From Prochlorococcus marinus str. SB (GTDB taxonomy: Bacteria > Cyanobacteriota > Cyanobacteriia > PCC-6307 > Cyanobiaceae): a stretch of 64,000 nt of DNA. The notes under the pieces are model-generated. The model ran no database searches. It worked only from the letters and a program-made list of their open reading frames with translations, and was not told where the DNA came from. The DNA lies in assembly GCF_000760115.1 (NCBI RefSeq), contig NZ_JNAS01000002.1:1-64000 (forward strand). Direction: 5' to 3'. Below, in pieces: positions 58,385 to 64,000 of the stretch. Within the stretch, counting starts at the first letter, position 1. Each line of letters starts with the position of its first letter. The translations under genes were made by a program, and so were the position numbers.

Positions 58385-59390
58385 AAAAAGAATTCTTTCG
58401 GGAGTTCAACCAACTGGTGATTTACATATTGGGAATTGGCTTGGGGCCATAAATAATTGGGTTACGCTCCAAGAGCAATATGAAACATTTCTATGTGTAG
58501 TTGATTTGCACGCAATAACAGCCTCATATAATCCCAAAGAATTATCTAATAACACTATCTCTACAGCGGCTTTGTACGTCGCTTGTGGGATAGATCCAAA
58601 TATATGCTCAATTTTTGTCCAAAGTCAGATTTCAGCGCATTCAGAACTTTGTTGGATATTAAATTGCATGACCCCAATAAATTGGATGGAAAGAATGATT
58701 CAATTTAAAGAAAAATCCATACAACAAGGTAATAATGTATCTATTGGATTATTTGACTATCCAATACTTATGGCTGCAGATATCCTTCTTTATGATGCTG
58801 ACTTTGTACCAGTAGGTGAGGATCAAAAACAACATCTTGAACTGGCGAGAGATATTGCACAACAGAGAATTAATGCCAGATTTAGTAAGGATAAAAATAT
58901 TTTAAAGATCCCTCAACCAATCATCATGAAGAATGGTTCAAAAATAATGAGTTTAATTGATGGTTCAAAAAAGATGAGCAAAAGTGATCCTAATGAGGGC
59001 AGTCGCATTAACTTATTAGATCCACCTGAAATAATCACAAAAAAAATTAAAAAAGCAAAAAGTGACAGTTCTATTGGAATTGAATTTAACAACCCTGAGA
59101 GACCAGAATCTAAAAATCTTTTGATGATTTATTCAATATTATCTGGCAAAGAAATTTCTCAATGTGAAAATGAATTCTCAGAGACTGGATGGGGGACATT
59201 TAAAAAATTAATTACCGAACAACTTATTGAATCACTAGAACCTATTCAGAAAAAATATAAATTATTAATTAATGATCCCTATCAACTAAATAAAATCCTT
59301 AATGAAGGGAAGGAAAAAGCTGAAGATTTAGCGAATCAGACTTTAAAAAGAGTTAAATCAAAACTGGGATTTTTTGAAATGGAGAAATAA
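58374..59390 (+). CDS. trpS: tryptophanyl-tRNA synthetase
   Basis: 338 residues, class I. SGVQPTGDLHIGNWLGAI (HIGH-like HIGN) and KKMSKSDPNEGSRI (KMSKS), plus PVGEDQKQHLELARDIA. Charges tRNA-Trp. It is followed 3 bp later by thrS, forming a translation operon. Confidence 0.97.
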   Translation: MANKKRILSGVQPTGDLHIGNWLGAINNWVTLQEQYETFLCVVDLHAITASYNPKELSNNTISTAALYVACGIDPNICSIFVQSQISAHSELCWILNCMTPINWMERMIQFKEKSIQQGNNVSIGLFDYPILMAADILLYDADFVPVGEDQKQHLELARDIAQQRINARFSKDKNILKIPQPIIMKNGSKIMSLIDGSKKMSKSDPNEGSRINLLDPPEIITKKIKKAKSDSSIGIEFNNPERPESKNLLMIYSILSGKEISQCENEFSETGWGTFKKLITEQLIESLEPIQKKYKLLINDPYQLNKILNEGKEKAEDLANQTLKRVKSKLGFFEMEK

Positions 59391-59393
59391 ATT

Positions 59394-61310
59394 ATGCCAA
59401 TAATTACCTTGCCTGATGGTTCAAAAAAGGTTTTCGAAAAATCTGTAACTATTCTAGAAATTGCCCAGAGTATAGGCGCAGGATTAGCTAAAGCAACAAT
59501 TGCTGGGAAAGTAAATGATGTTCTTATTGATGCAACAATTCCTATAAATAAAGATTCCAAAGTTGTAATCATCACATCAAAAGATAAAGAAGGAATTGAA
59601 ATAATAAGACATTCTTTCGCTCACCTTATTGGTCATGCAGTTAAACAAATTTACTCTGATATTAAAATGGCGATTGGGCCTGTAATTGAAGATGGTTTTT
59701 ATTACGATATTTTCTCTGAATACAGATTTACTCCTGAAGATTTAATAAAAATCGAAAATAGAATTAATAAATTAATAAAAACAAACTATGACGTTGAAAT
59801 TTTACAAGTTTCTAAAGAAGAGGCAATTAAAACTTTTAAAGAAAGAGATGAGACTTTTAAATTAAGGATAATTGAAGAAATTCCTGAAGAAGGTCTCATC
59901 AATTTATACAAGCACGAAGAATACATCGACATGTGTAGAGGGCCTCACGTGCCAAACACTAGACATTTGAGGCACTTTAAATTACTTAAATTATCAGGTT
60001 CATATTGGAGAGGTAATAGTGAGAATGAATCATTACAGAGAATATATGGAACTGCATGGGCAAAAGAGAAAGAACTCAAAGATTATTTAACAAGAATTGA
60101 AGAAGCGGAAAAAAGAGATCATAGAAAACTTGGTAAAAAACATTCACTATTTCATATACAAGAGGAATCTCCAGGAATGATTTTTTGGCATCCAAATGGA
60201 TGGACAATCTACCAAGTACTGGAAAAGTACATAAGAGAAATACTCAAAAAAAATGATTATTTAGAAATCAAAACCCCACAAGCTGTTGATAAATCTCTTT
60301 GGGAAAAATCTGGTCATTGGGAGAAATTTAGAGACGATATGTTCACTACTGCATCAGAAAATCGAACCTATGCAATTAAACCAATGAATTGTCCATGCCA
60401 TATTCAAGTATTTAATCAAGGTTTAAAAAGTTATAAGGATTTACCTATTCGTCTTGCTGAATTTGGTTCTTGTCACAGAAATGAGCCCTCTGGAGCACTG
60501 CACGGCTTAATGAGGGTAAGAAACTTTACTCAAGATGATGCACACATATTCTGCACAGAAGAGCAAATACAAGAAGAGGTATCTACTTTTATAGATCTTG
60601 TTTTCGAGGTTTATAAAACTTTTGGTTTTGATGAAATCATTATCAAATTATCAACTCGTCCTGAAAAAAGAGTAGGTAGTGAGGATATTTGGGATAAATC
60701 GGAAGAGGCTCTTACCAAAGCTCTCGATAATAAGAATCTGAAATGGGAACTTCAACCTGGAGAAGGTGCTTTTTATGGTCCAAAAATAGAATTCTCTTTA
60801 AAGGATTGTCTTAATAGAGTTTGGCAATGCGGAACTATTCAGGTTGATTTCTCAATGCCTATTAGATTGGATGCAACTTATGTGGATATTGATAATGAAA
60901 AAAGAAATCCAGTTATGCTTCATAGAGCAATTTTAGGATCCTTTGAAAGATTTATAGGAATCTTAATTGAACAATATGAGGCAAAATTCCCAATTTGGCT
61001 TGCGCCTTATCAAATAATCTTATTAAGCATTACTGATAGAAATATTGAAAAATGTTTAAAGTTTAATGAATTTATAAATAATAATGGTTACCGATCAAAA
61101 GTTGATATTAGGAATGAAAAAATAGGATATAAAATACGAGAAGCAACTCTCGGGAGAGTTCCTTTAATTGCAGTTATTGGTGATAAAGAAGAGGAAATTG
61201 ATTCAGTCGCCTTAAGAGCCTTGAATGGAAGCAATTTAGGAATATTCAATTTACCAAATCTTTTCAAATTAATGGATGAATTAATAGAAAAAAAAGGGAG
61301 AACAGAATAA
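59394..61310 (+). CDS. thrS: threonyl-tRNA synthetase
   Basis: 638 residues, full length. TGS domain at the N-terminus, then editing domain ([15 protein letters not shown], with the Zn/His-Cys region of the editing fold), class II core with motif 2 [25 protein letters not shown]-type residues, and motif 3 [15 protein letters not shown]. The CPCH and terminal His residues bind Zn. Charges tRNA-Thr. The trpS-thrS-glk-thrB genes are closely spaced. Confidence 0.97.
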   Translation: MPIITLPDGSKKVFEKSVTILEIAQSIGAGLAKATIAGKVNDVLIDATIPINKDSKVVIITSKDKEGIEIIRHSFAHLIGHAVKQIYSDIKMAIGPVIEDGFYYDIFSEYRFTPEDLIKIENRINKLIKTNYDVEILQVSKEEAIKTFKERDETFKLRIIEEIPEEGLINLYKHEEYIDMCRGPHVPNTRHLRHFKLLKLSGSYWRGNSENESLQRIYGTAWAKEKELKDYLTRIEEAEKRDHRKLGKKHSLFHIQEESPGMIFWHPNGWTIYQVLEKYIREILKKNDYLEIKTPQAVDKSLWEKSGHWEKFRDDMFTTASENRTYAIKPMNCPCHIQVFNQGLKSYKDLPIRLAEFGSCHRNEPSGALHGLMRVRNFTQDDAHIFCTEEQIQEEVSTFIDLVFEVYKTFGFDEIIIKLSTRPEKRVGSEDIWDKSEEALTKALDNKNLKWELQPGEGAFYGPKIEFSLKDCLNRVWQCGTIQVDFSMPIRLDATYVDIDNEKRNPVMLHRAILGSFERFIGILIEQYEAKFPIWLAPYQIILLSITDRNIEKCLKFNEFINNNGYRSKVDIRNEKIGYKIREATLGRVPLIAVIGDKEEEIDSVALRALNGSNLGIFNLPNLFKLMDELIEKKGRTE

Positions 61311-61320
61311 TTTCTCAAAA

Positions 61321-62355
61321 ATGAATTTTCTAGCTTGTGATTTAGGAGGTACAAAGGTTTTATTAGGAATTTTCGAAAAAGAAAAAAATAATAATTCGCC
61401 TAAGTTAATATTCAAAAAGAAATATATATCGTCTGATTGGAGTTCTTTTGAATTAATCCTAGAAGATTTTCTCAAAAAAGAATGTAAGAATATTACTCAT
61501 CCTTCTACTGCATGTTTCGCCGTAGCTGGTCCTTTATCTAAAAACAACGCCAAAATCATTAACTTGTCATGGAATATTTCTGGAAATGCTCTACAGAACA
61601 CATTTAATTTTAAAAGTTGCGAACTCATAAATGATTTCGCTGTACAAATCTATGGAATACCTTTTTTAAAAAAAAATCAATATTCTATTATCCAAAATGG
61701 ATCCGCTTCTGAAGGTTCTAATAATGATTTGCATGCCATTGTTGGAGCGGGGACTGGCTTGGGGATTGCGAGAGGAATAATTTCAGGGGAAAAAGTAAAA
61801 GTTTTAGCTAGTGAAGGTGGTCATGTTGAGTACTCCCCAAAGTCAAAATTAGAATGGGATTTAAAAATGTGGCTTAAAAATTACCTAAAAGTTGAAAGGA
61901 TATCTTGTGAGAGAATTATTAGCGGCACTGGTTTATCAAGAATTGCCGAATGGAGACTAAGTAAACCTGATGCCCAAAACCATCCTCTACAACAATATTT
62001 AAAAAAAATTAAAACTTCTGATGCTGGGAGAAAAGAACTACCTGAAAAGATTTGTAATCTTTCTAAAGAAGGTGATCAGATAATGATTGAAGTTGAGAAA
62101 ATTTGGTTAGGCACTTATGCCTCTTTATTGGGAGATGTTGCTCTTCAAGAATTGTGCTTTGGCGGATTGTGGATTTCTGGAGGAACAGCATCAAAACATT
62201 TCAAAAACTTTAAATCAGACTTTTTTTTAAAACAATTTTTCGACAAGGGAAGATTAAAAGATATTCTTAAAACAATACCTATAAAAGTAATTTTAGATGA
62301 AGAGTTTGGACTTTTTAGTGCAGCCTGCAGAGCAAAAATGCTTTTAAAAACTTAA
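61321..62355 (+). CDS. glk: glucokinase
   Basis: 344 residues. LACDLGGTKVLLGIFE phosphate motif, then CFAVAGPLSKNNAKIINLSWNIS, ELINDFAVQIYGIPFL and IVGAGTGLGIA, matching bacterial Glk of the cyanobacterial type. Phosphorylates glucose, allowing use of sugars in the dark or mixotrophy. Follows thrS by 10 bp, thrB follows by 9 bp. Confidence 0.93.
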   Translation: MNFLACDLGGTKVLLGIFEKEKNNNSPKLIFKKKYISSDWSSFELILEDFLKKECKNITHPSTACFAVAGPLSKNNAKIINLSWNISGNALQNTFNFKSCELINDFAVQIYGIPFLKKNQYSIIQNGSASEGSNNDLHAIVGAGTGLGIARGIISGEKVKVLASEGGHVEYSPKSKLEWDLKMWLKNYLKVERISCERIISGTGLSRIAEWRLSKPDAQNHPLQQYLKKIKTSDAGRKELPEKICNLSKEGDQIMIEVEKIWLGTYASLLGDVALQELCFGGLWISGGTASKHFKNFKSDFFLKQFFDKGRLKDILKTIPIKVILDEEFGLFSAACRAKMLLKT

Positions 62356-62364
62356 AAACAAAAA

Positions 62365-63312
62365 ATGTTTATTCCTGAAATAGGTAAAAAAATAAGAGTA
62401 ACAGTGCCTTCCACAACTGCAAATTTAGGGCCTGGATTCGATTGCCTTGGAGCAGCATTAGATTTGTACAATGAGTTTATTTTTACGAGAATTGAAGGTG
62501 GCGGAGATAGATTTGATTTAATAATGGAAAGTACAGATGGTAATCATTTAAGAGGAGGACCTGAAAACTTAGTTTTTAGAGCAGCTCAGAAAGTATGGGA
62601 GAGCGCCAATATGGATCCTTTTGCACTTGAAGCAAGAGTTAAGTTGGCAGTACCACCTGCACGCGGGCTTGGAAGTAGCGCTACAGCAATCGTTGCTGGA
62701 TTAATCGGAGCGAATGCAATAATGAACTCTCCATTGTCCAAAGAAAAACTCCTTGAACTTGCCATTGATATAGAAGGACATCCTGATAATGTAGTATCCT
62801 CACTTCTGGGTGGGCTTTGCTTGACAGCCAGGTCTTCTTCTCAAAGATGGAGAATCATTAGATGTGATTGGCACGATTCAATTAAAGCTGTTGTCGCAAT
62901 ACCTGCGATTCGTCTAAGCACAAGTGAAGCAAGAAAGGTTATGCCCAAGAATGTACCCATATCTGATGCAGTTACAAATATGGGGGCACTTACTTTGTTA
63001 CTAAACGGCTTAAAGGCAGGTAATGCGGAACTAATAAAAGAGGGAATGTTTGATAAGTTACATGAACCCTACAGATGGAAACTTATTAAAGGCGGCTTAG
63101 AAGTTAAAGATGCCGCACTAAATGCAGGCGCTCTAGGATGCGCAATTAGTGGGGCTGGGCCAAGTATCTTAGCTTTATGTAAAAAAGAAAATGGTAAAAA
63201 CGTCAGTCAAGCCATGGTGAAAGCATGGGAGAAATCAGGTGTAGCTAGCAGAGCACCGTTCTTAAACGTTCAAACAACTGGCAGCCAATTTAGCACAATC
63301 TCCGGTAAGTAG
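62365..63312 (+). CDS. thrB: homoserine kinase
   Basis: 315 residues, GHMP kinase: VPSTTANLGPGFDCLGAALDLYN at the N-terminus, PPARGLGSSATAIVAGLIGA (ATP loop), and the C-terminal ALGCAISGAGPSILALCK. Phosphorylates homoserine for threonine synthesis, the branch competing with metA for homoserine. Confidence 0.97.
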   Translation: MFIPEIGKKIRVTVPSTTANLGPGFDCLGAALDLYNEFIFTRIEGGGDRFDLIMESTDGNHLRGGPENLVFRAAQKVWESANMDPFALEARVKLAVPPARGLGSSATAIVAGLIGANAIMNSPLSKEKLLELAIDIEGHPDNVVSSLLGGLCLTARSSSQRWRIIRCDWHDSIKAVVAIPAIRLSTSEARKVMPKNVPISDAVTNMGALTLLLNGLKAGNAELIKEGMFDKLHEPYRWKLIKGGLEVKDAALNAGALGCAISGAGPSILALCKKENGKNVSQAMVKAWEKSGVASRAPFLNVQTTGSQFSTISGK

Positions 63313-63391
63313 TTTTACTTAGGCATTTTTAATGTTATAGTCTCAAGCTAGTACAACTTCAACTAGAATAAAAAAATTATTCATTACATAA

Positions 63392-64000
63392 ATGAATTTA
63401 GAATCTTTTCCTTGGCTATCATCTATTGTTTTACTGCCTTTAATTGGGGCATTAATAATGCCTTTCTTGAGTTCAAAAGAAGGAGAAGATAATTCACTCC
63501 CTAGAAATATCTCATTAAGTTTTTTATTTATAGATTTTTTACTAATTATCGGCGTTCTTTTTCAAAAATTCAATACTTCAGATAGCTCTTTACAACTAGT
63601 AGAGAGAGCTTCTTGGCTACCATCTATAGGCTTAGAGTGGTCTCTTGGAGTAGATGGGTTATCTGCTCCTTTAGTAGCTTTAAGTGGGTTAATTACATTT
63701 TTATCGGCTGCAGCTAGTTGGAAAATTAAGAAAAAATCTAATCTATATTTTGCTCTTTTACTAGTCCAAGCATCAGCACAGGCACTAGTTTTCCTTTCTC
63801 AAGATTTTCTATTGTTTTTCTTGGCATGGGAACTTGAATTAGTCCCGGTGTATCTTCTTATTGCGATTTGGGGAGGGAAAAAGAAATTATATGCTGCAAC
63901 TAAGTTCATACTTTATACAGCTTTAGCTTCTTTATTAATTCTCATAAGTGGGTTAGCACTTGCCTTGAGTGGCGATACCTTTACTTTAAATATTACTGAT
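63392..64000 (+). CDS. ndhD: NDH-1 subunit 4 (NdhD), truncated at the window edge
   Basis: 203 residues are visible from ATG at 63392 to the right edge; full NdhD is about 500 or more. SWLPSIGLEWSLGVDGLSAPLVALSGLITFL, a quinone/proton-channel motif, and LFFLAWELELVPVYLLIAIWGG with the conserved Glu of antiporter-like subunits identify it. Part of the cyanobacterial NDH-1 complex for cyclic electron flow and respiration. Confidence 0.95.
   Translation, partial: MNLESFPWLSSIVLLPLIGALIMPFLSSKEGEDNSLPRNISLSFLFIDFLLIIGVLFQKFNTSDSSLQLVERASWLPSIGLEWSLGVDGLSAPLVALSGLITFLSAAASWKIKKKSNLYFALLLVQASAQALVFLSQDFLLFFLAWELELVPVYLLIAIWGGKKKLYAATKFILYTALASLLILISGLALALSGDTFTLNITD

Overview
The window looks like chromosome of a high-light-adapted Prochlorococcus (marine picocyanobacterium). 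It is very AT-rich and tightly packed. It carries a prochlorophyte chlorophyll-binding antenna gene (pcbA), a lycopene cyclase, solanesyl diphosphate synthase, cyanobacterial phylloquinone genes (menB, menD), ndhD, and many small picocyanobacterial proteins. The strain level cannot be fixed from the sequence alone.

Layout. (1) 1-4149 is accessory DNA: the end of an RTX calcium-binding-repeat protein, then a minus-strand series of small genes (a helix-turn-helix protein, small exported proteins, a secreted PDZ protein, a DUF3764-like protein) ending in a tyrosine recombinase beside tRNA-Ser(UGA). This resembles the tRNA-associated integrative elements (tycheposons) described in Prochlorococcus. 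Three exact copies of an 18-bp sequence that starts a signal-peptide gene lie between the small genes. (2) 4208-8031 is mostly small conserved genes: membrane and exported proteins, a Tic20 homologue, gloA, a ribbon-helix-helix/GIY-YIG-like gene pair with a palindromic upstream site, and a pentapeptide-repeat protein. (3) 8139-16691 holds a GMC oxidoreductase and a sulfur/tetrapyrrole group: cbiX with a metal-binding tail, an FAD oxidase, a SulP transporter, metA and metY. (4) 16764-24611 holds a GpsA-like protein divergent from stpA (compatible solute), a radical SAM ArsS-type protein, a Fur regulator, an isochorismatase-like hydrolase, MscS and an SDR. (5) 24834-31715 covers pigments and antenna: lycopene cyclase, an SDR, a membrane GIY-YIG protein, a GST, a GltS-type transporter and pcbA.

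(6) 31852-42427 is a mainly minus-strand housekeeping block: hisS, a DEDDh exonuclease, acs, sds, murI, an amidase, a nitrilase-family amidohydrolase and comB. (7) 42563-51697 holds aroA, an MnmC-like methyltransferase, glmU, murF, glgA, menB and menD, linking cell wall, glycogen and phylloquinone synthesis. (8) 51748-64000 holds lepB, a DUF760 gene, a five-gene operon with a manganese-type ABC transporter (mntCAB), then a plus-strand run of an RGG-type protein, trpS, thrS, glk, thrB and ndhD, which runs off the right edge.

The most unusual features are the repeated signal-peptide starts in the integrase-linked island, the RHH/GIY-YIG-like pair with its operator-like site, a cluster of DnaA-box-like nonamers near 10.26 kb, and a glycine-pentad protein with a DUF3721 end. 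No CRISPR array, rRNA or insertion sequence was seen.
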